Below are positions 51,859 to 59,793 of a stretch of DNA of 64,000 nucleotides, piece by piece. The DNA lies in assembly GCA_002395135.1 (NCBI GenBank), contig DGWC01000055.1, forward strand, positions 1 to 64,000. Reading direction: 5' to 3'. Under the pieces are notes generated by a model. It had not been told where the DNA came from and did no database searches. It saw nothing but the letters and a program-made list of their open reading frames with translations. A program made the translations under genes and the position numbers. Positions within the stretch are counted from its first letter, which is position 1. The number at the start of each line of letters is the position of its first letter. This DNA is from Prevotella sp. UBA4268. GTDB taxonomy: Bacteria; Bacteroidota; Bacteroidia; Bacteroidales; Bacteroidaceae.

Positions 51859-52887
51859 ATGAAAGACGATATATATATATTAGGTATAGAGAGCAGTTGC
51901 GATGACACCAGTGCCGCTGTGCTGCGGAATGGGGTGCTGCTGAGCAATGTCACTGCCAGCCAGGAGGTTCACAAGGCCTATGGTGGTGTGGTGCCTGAAC
52001 TGGCATCGCGTGCCCACCAACAGAATGTGGTGCCAGTGGTGGACCAGGCCATTCAGCGTGCCGGTATTACGAAAGAGCAACTCACCGCAGTGGCTTTTAC
52101 GCGCGGACCCGGACTGATGGGATCGCTTCTCGTGGGTGTCAGTTTTGCAAAAGGTTTTGCGCGCAGTCTGGGAATACCGATGATTGACGTGAATCACCTG
52201 CAAGGTCATGTGATGGCCCATTTCATCAAGGAAAGCGACGACGACCATTCTGCACCCCCAATGCCGTTTCTTTGCCTGCTGGTGAGTGGCGGCAATTCAC
52301 AGATTGTCAAGGTGAATGCCTACAATGATATGCAAGTGTTGGGGCAGACCATTGACGATGCTGCGGGCGAAGCGATAGACAAGTGCTCAAAGGTGATGGG
52401 ACTCGGCTATCCCGGTGGACCGATTATCGACCGTCTGGCCCGTAAGGGGAATCCTCATGCCTTTACTTTCTCCGAGCCACATATTCCTGGATTGGATTAC
52501 AGTTTCAGCGGTTTGAAGACATCATTCCTCTATAATCTGCGCGACTGGGTGAAAGAAGACCCCGATTTTGTGGAGCATCATCTGGAGGATTTGGCCGCTT
52601 CGCTTGAGTTTACCATCGTGGATATCTTGATGAAAAAATTGAAACTGGCAGCCAAACAGACAGGTATCAAGCATGTTGCCGTGGCTGGCGGTGTGTCGGC
52701 AAATAACGGACTGCGGAACGCTTTCAAGGATTATGCCGAGCGGTTCGGGTGGACAATCTATATTCCAAAGTTCAGTTATACCACCGACAATGCGGCTATG
52801 ATTGGCATTACTGGCTATTACAAGTATTTGGATGGTGACTTCTGTGCCATCGACGCGCCGGCATTTTCAAAAGTAACATTTCAATAA
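51859..52887 (+). CDS. tsaD: tRNA N6-threonylcarbamoyladenosine transferase TsaD
   Basis: This 342-residue Kae1/TsaD protein completes t6A37 synthesis on ANN-decoding tRNAs, together with TsaB and TsaE (not in this window). The metal-binding His pair is in NHLQGHVMAH, the nucleotide-binding ASKH-fold motifs include GIESSCDDTSAAV and LLVSGGNSQIV, and FAVAGGVSANNGLR-type sequence (VAVAGGVSANNGLR) is near the C-terminus. I chose the ATG beginning MKDDIYILGIESS, five bases after map ends. Confidence 0.96.
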   Translation: MKDDIYILGIESSCDDTSAAVLRNGVLLSNVTASQEVHKAYGGVVPELASRAHQQNVVPVVDQAIQRAGITKEQLTAVAFTRGPGLMGSLLVGVSFAKGFARSLGIPMIDVNHLQGHVMAHFIKESDDDHSAPPMPFLCLLVSGGNSQIVKVNAYNDMQVLGQTIDDAAGEAIDKCSKVMGLGYPGGPIIDRLARKGNPHAFTFSEPHIPGLDYSFSGLKTSFLYNLRDWVKEDPDFVEHHLEDLAASLEFTIVDILMKKLKLAAKQTGIKHVAVAGGVSANNGLRNAFKDYAERFGWTIYIPKFSYTTDNAAMIGITGYYKYLDGDFCAIDAPAFSKVTFQ

Positions 52888-52895
52888 ACAACAAT

Positions 52896-53405
52896 ATGGA
52901 GTTTGAAAACAGAGTATTAAGCAGGGAAATCAGCCAGATGCTATATGAAGCAGGGATGACCATGGGCACGGCTGAGAGTTGCACGGGAGGGCGTATTGCC
53001 GAGGCTGTGATTGCCACACCCGGGGCATCCAATTATTTCAAGGGTAGCATAGTCTCGTATGTTGACGAGATCAAGGTGCGTTTGCTTCATGTGGACCCCC
53101 AGGTCATTGAGGAGAAAACCGCCGTTTGTGAGGACGTCGCCATTGCCATGGTGAAAGGAGCATGCGAAACCTTGAACGTTGATTTTGCCATTTCGGCTAC
53201 GGGCATTGCCGGTCCCGGCGGTGGCAGCAAGGACATTCCTGTGGGGACGATATGGCTTGCGTGCGGCAGTAAGGACGAGATTGTCACGCTGAAACTGGAA
53301 GACGACGAGGGCAGGGATGTGAACCTGATGCATGCTACCAATAAGGCGCTTCAACTATTCCTGGATTTCCTCACCAAGCACATCACCAAAGAGGAAACCG
53401 AATAG
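52896..53405 (+). CDS. pncC: Nicotinamide-nucleotide amidase (CinA C-terminal domain)
   Basis: The 169-residue protein consists of the CinA C-terminal (PncC) domain alone, without the N-terminal MoCF-like domain of full CinA. Motifs TAESCTGGRIAEAV, GSIVSYVDEIK and SATGIAGPGGGS are characteristic. It deamidates NMN to nicotinic acid mononucleotide in pyridine-nucleotide salvage. It is the last gene of the smpB-HAD-map-tsaD run on this strand. Confidence 0.92.
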   Translation: MEFENRVLSREISQMLYEAGMTMGTAESCTGGRIAEAVIATPGASNYFKGSIVSYVDEIKVRLLHVDPQVIEEKTAVCEDVAIAMVKGACETLNVDFAISATGIAGPGGGSKDIPVGTIWLACGSKDEIVTLKLEDDEGRDVNLMHATNKALQLFLDFLTKHITKEETE

Positions 53406-53734
53406 CGCATGCAGGATAGAGTCCTGTATGTGAAAAGAGAAACACAGGATGTCATGATGATTCGAAATAAGGGCTAAAGGACTTTAAAAACAGAAAAAAA
53501 ATAAAGCGACAGCCTTCACAGGTGATCGCTTCATATCTTCAATAGGTATTAGTTTTTTTAAGGTAAAAAGATTGTTTTCAGGATAACGATGCAAAGATAA
53601 CACACTTTTTTTTATCGACCAAAATATTTCATTACAATTTTTTGCAAATAAAATTGTGTGGGAACACAATTTCTTTTTTTAAAGTTTATTAATAATTTGT
53701 TTGTGTAAACGTTTGTCTTTTGGCGTTTTTCGAC
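53406..53734 (+). other. Intergenic region with an isolated terminator
   Basis: No gene is supported here. A strong hairpin lies about 250 bases after pncC. The sequence before it is AT-rich with no convincing promoter. It is either a long 3' untranslated region or an undetected small RNA. Confidence 0.5.
53651..53672 (+). terminator. Rho-independent terminator
   Basis: AAATTGTGT pairs perfectly with ACACAATTT around GGGA and is followed by CTTTTTTT. It is well placed to end transcripts coming from the pncC side. Confidence 0.75.
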
Positions 53735-53742
53735 TATCTTTG
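53735..53742 (+). promoter_or_regulatory. -7 promoter element of the GH2 gene
   Basis: TATCTTTG followed by CAG, with TTG (53713-53715) 19 bases upstream. The leader would be about 90 bases. Confidence 0.7.
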
Positions 53743-53832
53743 CAGAGAAATTCTTGAGATGTTACAATGAAGTTGCATCATTTGTTAATTTGAAAAGAAC
53801 CGTTTTATATGTTGTTATCCAAGCAAAAAGAT

Positions 53833-56232
53833 ATGAAAAGTAGATTGTTGGTGTTTTTCCTCTCAGTTTCCATGCTGGCATTTGCCCAGCCAAGAAGTGA
53901 GCAAACATTGTCTGAATGGCAGTTTTCCAAGGACGGAATCAGTTGGGAGCAGGTTTCTGTGCCTCATGACTGGGCGATTGGCGGTCCGTTTGACAAAAAA
54001 TGGGATTTGCAAACGGTGGCTATTGTGCAGAACGGTGAGACGGCGGCAACGGAAAAGTCGGGTCGCTCTGGTGCGTTGCCATGGATTGGCGAGGGACAAT
54101 ATCGCACAACGTTCCGTGTCCCCAGTGCATACGAGCGGGCGGAACTCGTTTTCGACGGTGCCATGAGTGAGCCTGTTGTGTATGTCAACGGCAAAGAGGC
54201 TGGCCGCTGGGCCTATGGATACAATTCTTTTCGCATTGATGTAACCCCGTTCCTCCATGATGGCGATGCCGACAATCATTTGCTGGTGAAACTGAAGAAT
54301 GTGGAAGAGAGCAGCCGATGGTATCCGGGAGCAGGCTTGTATCGTCCCGTGAAGTTGGTGTTTACGCAGAAAACCTACATTGACGAGTGGGAAACTTTTG
54401 TGAGAACGACGGCTGTTGACGATAGAATGGCTGTGCTTCGCGGCAGTTTGAAGGTTGGCGGTGCCTCGCCATCGCAGCAACTGGCCGTTGAATTCGACCT
54501 CTATGACCACCGAGGCATGCTGGTCGCAGCCTCACATGATGATGTAGACGAGCAGGGAAGGGTAGAAATGGATATGATTGTGCGCAATCCGCAACTATGG
54601 TCGCCTGAGTCCCCATATTTATATAAGGTATACGCGCGCGTGTATGATAATCAGAAACTCATCGACGAGCAGGTCTTCAACACCGGAATTCGCACGATTT
54701 CGGTGAGCAGCGAAGGCGGTTTCAAACTGAATGGCATATCGCGCAAGTTCAAAGGAGTGTGTCTGCATCATGATTTAGGACCGTTGGGAGCGGCTGTGAA
54801 CAAGGCTGCGCTGATCCGTCAGATAAGACTGATGAAGGATATGGGTGCCGATGCCATTCGTACAAGTCACAACATGCCTTCGCAGATGCAGATGGAAATC
54901 TGCGATTCGATGGGAATGATGGTGATGGCAGAGAGTTTTGACATGTGGATATATCCCAAATGCAAGAACGGATATGCCCGTTTCTTCAAGGAATGGAGCG
55001 ATCGCGACATTGAGCATCTTGTGAAAGCCCATCGCAACCATCCGTGTATCGTCATGTGGAGCGTCGGTAATGAGATTCCTGAGCAGTGGAGTGAAGAGGG
55101 TAGGGAGATTGCCCGTCATCTGCAAGACCTATGCCATACGCTCGATCCGACGCGCTTTGTCACTCAAGGTCTCGACCATGCCGAGGATGCATTGAAGTCT
55201 GGATTTGCCCAGGTGATGGATATTCCCGGGTTCAATTACCGCGTTCATAAGTATGACAACAATATCAAGTCATTGCCCAAAGGTTTTCTTCTTGGCTGCG
55301 AGACGGCTTCCACGGTGAGCAGCCGCGGTGTATACAAGTTCCCGGTTGTGATTTCCAACCATCAGACATACGCCGACGGCCAGTGCTCGAGTTATGATAC
55401 GGAGTATTGTTCGTGGAGTAACCTGCCCGAGGATGACTTTATCGCACAAGACGACAAGCCCTATACCATAGGCCAGTTCGTATGGACCGGCTTTGACTAT
55501 CTGGGCGAACCAACACCTTATGATGAGTATTGGCCATCGCGAAGCAGTTACTTCGGCATTTGCGATCTTGCAGGATTGCCCAAGGACCGGTATTATCTCT
55601 ATCGCAGCCTATGGAACAAAGAGAGTCATACACTCCATCTTCTGCCGCATTGGACATGGCCCAAACGCAAGGGAAAGGTTACTCCTGTTTTCTGCTACAC
55701 GGACGCACCTTCTGCCGAATTGTTCGTTAACGGCAAGAGTCAGGGAAGGCTCTATAAGCAGAAAAGCGCGAAAATGGACCGTTATCGCCTGCGCTGGAAC
55801 AATGTGAAATATGAACCCGGAGAACTCAAGGTGATTGCTTATGACGAGCAGAATAGCGTGGTGGGTGAGCAGGTGGTCAAGACAGCCGGTAAACCGTCGC
55901 ACCTCCTGCTGGAACCAGACCGCACTGTGCTGAGTGCCGACGGCTACGACATGTCGTTTGTTACGGTGAGTATGGTGGACGATGAAGGTAATCTTTGCCC
56001 GGATGCTGCCGATGAATTGCTTTTCGATGTAGACGGATGCGGTGTCTTCCAGGCTGTTTGCAACGGCGATGCCACGTCGCTTGAGCAGTTCACGAGGCCG
56101 CAAATGCGTCTGTTCCACGGCAAACTTGTGGTCCTGGTGAGGTCAACCAAGCAGGCGGGCACCATGACGCTTAAGGTGAGAACATCAAACAACTCCATGG
56201 ATTCGTCAGTGCAACTGGTCTCAAAAAGATAG
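53833..56232 (+). CDS. Glycoside hydrolase family 2 (beta-galactosidase-like)
   Basis: This 799-residue secreted enzyme has a signal peptide (MKSRLLVFFLSVSMLAFAQ), a jelly-roll sugar-binding domain (about 25-175, with PHDWAIGGPF), an immunoglobulin-like domain and the catalytic barrel. The acid/base is Glu414 in MWSVGNEIPE, and the likely nucleophile is Glu490 in LGCETASTVSS. Later come WTGFDYLGEPTPY and C-terminal beta domains of the DUF4982 type. GH2 enzymes include beta-galactosidases, glucuronidases and mannosidases; the active-site spelling favours galactosidase. It is not next to a SusC/SusD pair here. I chose the second Met, which opens the signal peptide. Confidence 0.9.
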   Translation: MKSRLLVFFLSVSMLAFAQPRSEQTLSEWQFSKDGISWEQVSVPHDWAIGGPFDKKWDLQTVAIVQNGETAATEKSGRSGALPWIGEGQYRTTFRVPSAYERAELVFDGAMSEPVVYVNGKEAGRWAYGYNSFRIDVTPFLHDGDADNHLLVKLKNVEESSRWYPGAGLYRPVKLVFTQKTYIDEWETFVRTTAVDDRMAVLRGSLKVGGASPSQQLAVEFDLYDHRGMLVAASHDDVDEQGRVEMDMIVRNPQLWSPESPYLYKVYARVYDNQKLIDEQVFNTGIRTISVSSEGGFKLNGISRKFKGVCLHHDLGPLGAAVNKAALIRQIRLMKDMGADAIRTSHNMPSQMQMEICDSMGMMVMAESFDMWIYPKCKNGYARFFKEWSDRDIEHLVKAHRNHPCIVMWSVGNEIPEQWSEEGREIARHLQDLCHTLDPTRFVTQGLDHAEDALKSGFAQVMDIPGFNYRVHKYDNNIKSLPKGFLLGCETASTVSSRGVYKFPVVISNHQTYADGQCSSYDTEYCSWSNLPEDDFIAQDDKPYTIGQFVWTGFDYLGEPTPYDEYWPSRSSYFGICDLAGLPKDRYYLYRSLWNKESHTLHLLPHWTWPKRKGKVTPVFCYTDAPSAELFVNGKSQGRLYKQKSAKMDRYRLRWNNVKYEPGELKVIAYDEQNSVVGEQVVKTAGKPSHLLLEPDRTVLSADGYDMSFVTVSMVDDEGNLCPDAADELLFDVDGCGVFQAVCNGDATSLEQFTRPQMRLFHGKLVVLVRSTKQAGTMTLKVRTSNNSMDSSVQLVSKR

Positions 56233-56281
56233 TTTATGCAATTTCTGGTATGATATAGAATAAAACAAACAATCCGTCAAG

Positions 56282-56929
56282 ATGAAAAGATATTTCATGT
56301 TATTGCCCCTTCTGCTTTGCTCCGTGGCTTTGTCTGCCCAAACGAGCATGCGAGAAATATGGTTGTCGATGCCCGACAGCATGATTCCTTATTTGAACAA
56401 GAACCTGCGCCTTGAGCATGTTGAACTATTGGAAATGAAAGTGGAGTCGAAGGTGAGGAATCTGCTGGGAGGTGAAGGGAAGATGGACACGCTGACCTCG
56501 GATTACATGCAGATACACCTGAATGGTGCAGCAGACATGCAATTACGGTTGTTGCCGAAAAATGATTCTCTGCAGATGATCTGCATGGTGAAAACAGTGA
56601 GAGCCCAGCAGCCAGAGAGCGAAATCCGCTTCTTTGATTTGAATTGGAACCCTATTAACGACCTGTTCGGTTTGCCGTTGGCGGAGAAAAGCGACAGCAT
56701 CATTGCCTCTTTCTTCTTACCCAACGACACAATCTCCATGGAGCGTGTTCAGGAAATGCAGCGCAGCATCAACCCTGTGATGTTCAATGACTCTCTTCTT
56801 CCTGATGCACCGGAACTCATTCTGCAACTGAGTCCGTCGCTGAAGACTGTCAAGGAAGCAGCTGATGTGAAGGCTGTTTTAAGACAAAAAAAGTACAAAT
56901 GGGACGGTAAATTGTTTAAAGAGTGTTAA
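56282..56929 (+). CDS. Secreted DUF3256-family protein
   Basis: The 215-residue protein has a signal peptide (MKRYFMLLPLLLCSVALSAQ). The mature part begins with SMREIWLSMPDSMIPYLNKNLR, typical of the DUF3256 proteins of Bacteroides and Prevotella. No enzymatic residues can be named, and the function is unknown. It follows the GH2 gene by 49 bases and may be on the same transcript. Confidence 0.8.
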   Translation: MKRYFMLLPLLLCSVALSAQTSMREIWLSMPDSMIPYLNKNLRLEHVELLEMKVESKVRNLLGGEGKMDTLTSDYMQIHLNGAADMQLRLLPKNDSLQMICMVKTVRAQQPESEIRFFDLNWNPINDLFGLPLAEKSDSIIASFFLPNDTISMERVQEMQRSINPVMFNDSLLPDAPELILQLSPSLKTVKEAADVKAVLRQKKYKWDGKLFKEC

Positions 56930-56978
56930 ATATGCGCATTTTCTTTATGTAACTCTTGCATAACTGGAAAATAATGCG

Positions 56979-56986
56979 TAATTTTG
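56979..56986 (+). promoter_or_regulatory. -7 promoter element of a candidate small RNA
   Basis: TAATTTTG followed by CA, with TTG (56956-56958) 20 bases upstream. No gene starts within the next 200 bases, but a terminator lies about 45 bases downstream. Confidence 0.65.
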
Positions 56987-56990
56987 CATT

Positions 56991-57059
56991 GTGTTTTTCA
57001 TGGTATTAGATTATTAAGGTTAATAAAGATTGGTTGTCGTGAGACAATCAATTTTTTTT
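56991..57059 (+). ncRNA. Candidate small RNA of about 69 nt, or leader attenuator
   Basis: The interval is bounded by a complete promoter and a strong terminator. The first 37 bases are AT-rich and largely unstructured; the 3' end is the terminator stem. A five-codon frame (ATG at 57000) is the only coding possibility and is not convincing. The nucleoside permease downstream has its own promoter after this terminator, so the short transcript may be a free small RNA, or it may control readthrough into the permease. It matches no RNA family that I know. Confidence 0.5.
57028..57059 (+). terminator. Rho-independent terminator of the candidate small RNA
   Basis: GATTGGTTGTC pairs with GACAATCAATT (11 pairs, two of them G-U) around the tetraloop GTGA, running into a tract of eight T. 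Confidence 0.8.
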
Positions 57060-57157
57060 GCCCGTATGAAAACCGCCAGTCCATGGCCATCTCCTATGTT
57101 CATACAGATGAACCATTTAATAAATGTTATTTATTTTGCACTTATCCGATTTTTGAT

Positions 57158-57165
57158 TATCTTTG
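57158..57165 (+). promoter_or_regulatory. -7 promoter element of the nucleoside permease gene
   Basis: TATCTTTG followed by CA, with TTG (57136-57138) 19 bases upstream and 39 bases before the start. Confidence 0.7.
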
Positions 57166-57204
57166 CATTCAATATAGGCAATAAAATAATAAAAACAGAA
57201 TCAT

Positions 57205-58476
57205 ATGAATTTGAAAATCCGTCTGGCACTGATGAACTTCCTTGAGTTTGCAGTTTGGGGTGCCTATCTTACGTCAATGGGACGCTATCTCGGCAATATT
57301 GGTCTTGGAGCAAATATCGGTTGGTTCTATACCATGCAGGGAGTCGTATCCATTTTCATGCCTGCCCTGATGGGTATTGTTGCCGACCGTTGGGTTCCCG
57401 CACAGAGACTGTTGGGACTGTGCCATCTGTTGGCAGGTGTGTTTCTCATCGGTGCTGCCATGTATGGCATGTCGGCAGGAAGCAATACTCAGTTCTCAGT
57501 AATCTTCTTGCTATACTCACTCAGTGTGGCTTTCTACATGCCAACGCTGGCTCTCACCAACTCGGTAGCCTACAATGCGTTGACGAAAGCGGGCATGGAC
57601 ACGGTGAAAGCGTTCCCCCCAATCAGGGTTTTCGGTACAATCGGTTTCATACTGACCATGTGGTTTGTCGATTTGATGGGCTTCCAGGTCAACCAAAACC
57701 AGTTTATCACCTCTGGTGTATTGAGCATAGTCCTGTTCCTCTACACCTTCACGCTGCCGGCATGTCCAGTATCGGCCACATCCGAGAAGAAAGGTTTTGT
57801 CGATGCATTCGGTCTTCGTGCCTTCACTCTGTTCAAAGATAAGAAAATGGCCATCTTCTTCATCTTCTCCATGTTGTTGGGTGTGAGTCTGCAGATTACG
57901 AATGGCTTTGCCAATCCGTATATATTCAGTTATGGCGCACAGCCTGAGTTCGCCTCGACATTCGGTGTGCAGCATGCCAATATCCTGATTTCCCTTTCGC
58001 AGATCAGCGAGACATGTTGCATTTTGTTGATTCCGTTCTTCATGAAACGCTATGGAATCAAGAACGTCATGCTGATAGCCATGTTTGCCTGGGTGCTGCG
58101 TTTCGGACTGTTCGGATTAGGAAATCCAGGCAGCGGCGTATGGATGTTTGTCCTGTCGATGATTGTATACGGCGTGGCCTTTGACTTTTTCAATATCAGC
58201 GGCTCGCTTTTCGTTGACAAAACTACTTCTCCCGAAATCCGTTCCAGTGCTCAGGGGTTGTTCATGTTGATGACAAATGGCGTGGGAGCCTCCATCGGCA
58301 CGATTCTCGCGCAGAGAATTATCAACCACTATACCACGAGCCAGGTGATTGGTGAGCAGACATATACCGTTGGTGACTGGCCGACGTGCTGGTTTATCTT
58401 TGCTGCATACGCACTGGTTGTAGGCGTATCGTTTGCCTTGATATTCCGTCCTAATAAAGAAGAAGTACAAGTATAG
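57205..58476 (+). CDS. Nucleoside:H+ symporter family permease (NupG/XapB-like)
   Basis: This 423-residue inner-membrane protein has 12 predicted helices. The N-terminus (NFLEFAVWGAYLTSMGRYL) and IFMPALMGIVADRW in the first half match the NHS branch of the major facilitator superfamily, which imports nucleosides with protons. Which nucleosides are carried is not shown. The short conserved FPPIRVFGTIGFI follows the fourth helix. The next gene starts 7 bases later, so it probably leads a transcript with the DUF151 and rsmE genes. Confidence 0.88.
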   Translation: MNLKIRLALMNFLEFAVWGAYLTSMGRYLGNIGLGANIGWFYTMQGVVSIFMPALMGIVADRWVPAQRLLGLCHLLAGVFLIGAAMYGMSAGSNTQFSVIFLLYSLSVAFYMPTLALTNSVAYNALTKAGMDTVKAFPPIRVFGTIGFILTMWFVDLMGFQVNQNQFITSGVLSIVLFLYTFTLPACPVSATSEKKGFVDAFGLRAFTLFKDKKMAIFFIFSMLLGVSLQITNGFANPYIFSYGAQPEFASTFGVQHANILISLSQISETCCILLIPFFMKRYGIKNVMLIAMFAWVLRFGLFGLGNPGSGVWMFVLSMIVYGVAFDFFNISGSLFVDKTTSPEIRSSAQGLFMLMTNGVGASIGTILAQRIINHYTTSQVIGEQTYTVGDWPTCWFIFAAYALVVGVSFALIFRPNKEEVQV

Positions 58477-58483
58477 GATTTGT

Positions 58484-59047
58484 ATGGATAAGGTTCGTCT
58501 GGTTTTCAAGGGCGTTTCCGAGATTGTCGGGAGTGAAAACTTGGGTCTTTTGATACTCACTGATGAGCAATGCGAGCAGCAAATCAGCATCATTTGTGAG
58601 AAATCAATGGCCGTGCAATTAGAACTCCGTGCCAAGGGATTACCTATTGCGGAGATTATGTTGCCAGAAGTGCTCGGCCATGTCATTGCCAGCCAGACCG
58701 AACTGCAACTGGAACTTGTTATAACCAACTTGATTGACGGTCAGTACCGTGTGCTTTTGATGAATATCGATACGATGGAAAGTGTGCCCATACGTGCCAG
58801 CGATGCCGTGTTGCTGAGTGTTGCGGGGAATATTCCGTTGTTTATTCTGTCTCAGTTGATGGTCCGGCAGTCGGTGAGGTATTCTGCCAACCAGAGCGGC
58901 GTGTCTATTCCTGTGAACACGCTGAGTGATGACATGCTAGAAAGTGCGCTCGGCAAGGCCATTAAAGACGAGAACTATGAACTTGCCTCTCATTTGAGGG
59001 ACGAGCAGATGCGACGCCAACTTCACAAAAACCAACAAGAGTCATGA
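58484..59047 (+). CDS. Bifunctional nuclease family protein (DUF151 plus UVR motif)
   Basis: The 187-residue protein has a DUF151/BFN domain at about residues 1-130, including ASDAVLLSVAGNIPLFI. A UvrB/UvrC-type helical hairpin follows at about residues 150-180 (LESALGKAIKDENYELASHLRDEQ). BFN proteins from plants and Thermotoga relatives are reported as RNA/DNA nucleases, while UVR motifs mediate protein contact, for instance with UvrA or Clp ATPases. Its cellular role is unknown. It overlaps the rsmE start by 4 bases (ATGA). Confidence 0.85.
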   Translation: MDKVRLVFKGVSEIVGSENLGLLILTDEQCEQQISIICEKSMAVQLELRAKGLPIAEIMLPEVLGHVIASQTELQLELVITNLIDGQYRVLLMNIDTMESVPIRASDAVLLSVAGNIPLFILSQLMVRQSVRYSANQSGVSIPVNTLSDDMLESALGKAIKDENYELASHLRDEQMRRQLHKNQQES

Positions 59048-59778
59048 AAGAGTCGAGATTTTTCTATGTGCCAGATGCCTCAAGGCTGGATGAAATGCCT
59101 ATGGACGAGGGCTTGCATGCCCTGAGAGTGCTCCGCTTAAAGAGTGGTGATGAGATGTTTCTCATGGATGGCGAAGGGAATTTCTATCGTGCAGAAGTGA
59201 CGATAGCAGCCACGAAGCGCTGTGTTTATCGTATCAATGAGGTAATGCCGCAGGAGAAAGCATGGCGTGGCCGCATTCATCTTGTGATGGCACCTACGAA
59301 AATGATGGACAGGGTGGAGTGGTTTGCTGAAAAGGCCACGGAGATAGGCGTTGACGAACTCAGTTTTGTGGGGTGTAAGTTCTCTGAAAGGAAGATGCTG
59401 CGCACAGTGAGACTCGAGAAGATTGTTGTCTCAGCCATGAAGCAGAGCCGTAAGCCTTGGAAGCCAGTGGTGAATCCCATGGTGCCGTTCAAGGAGTTCC
59501 TTCAAGTTCCAAGAAGCGGAATGAAGTTCATTGCACATTGTTATGAAGAAATAGAACGTGCTGATTTGCACAGCATCCTGTCGTCAAGCGAGTATGCAGA
59601 CAGTAATGATGATATAACAATATTAATAGGGCCGGAGGGCGATTTCTCCATCGATGAAGTGCGCATGGCCATCGATGCGGGCTACAGGAGTATTTCTCTT
59701 GGGAGTGCCCGGCTGCGCACAGAGACCGCCGCACTGTATGCCGTGATGATATCACAGTTGGCCCGGCGGATAGAATAA
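59044..59778 (+). CDS. rsmE: 16S rRNA (uracil1498-N3)-methyltransferase
   Basis: This 244-residue SPOUT-fold methyltransferase has an N-terminal PUA-like domain (about 1-70, HALRVLRLKSGDEMFLMDG). The C-terminal trefoil knot carries LIGPEGDFSIDE and SLGSARLRTETAAL. It methylates U1498 near the decoding site of 16S rRNA. It is translationally coupled to the DUF151-UVR gene. Confidence 0.95.
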   Translation: MKESRFFYVPDASRLDEMPMDEGLHALRVLRLKSGDEMFLMDGEGNFYRAEVTIAATKRCVYRINEVMPQEKAWRGRIHLVMAPTKMMDRVEWFAEKATEIGVDELSFVGCKFSERKMLRTVRLEKIVVSAMKQSRKPWKPVVNPMVPFKEFLQVPRSGMKFIAHCYEEIERADLHSILSSSEYADSNDDITILIGPEGDFSIDEVRMAIDAGYRSISLGSARLRTETAALYAVMISQLARRIE

Positions 59779-59793
59779 ACTAAGAATGATTGT

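Noticed and set aside
53484..53669. 61-codon minus-strand open frame after pncC
   Set aside because: It runs through the terminator hairpin and AT-rich DNA, with no promoter or recognisable motif.
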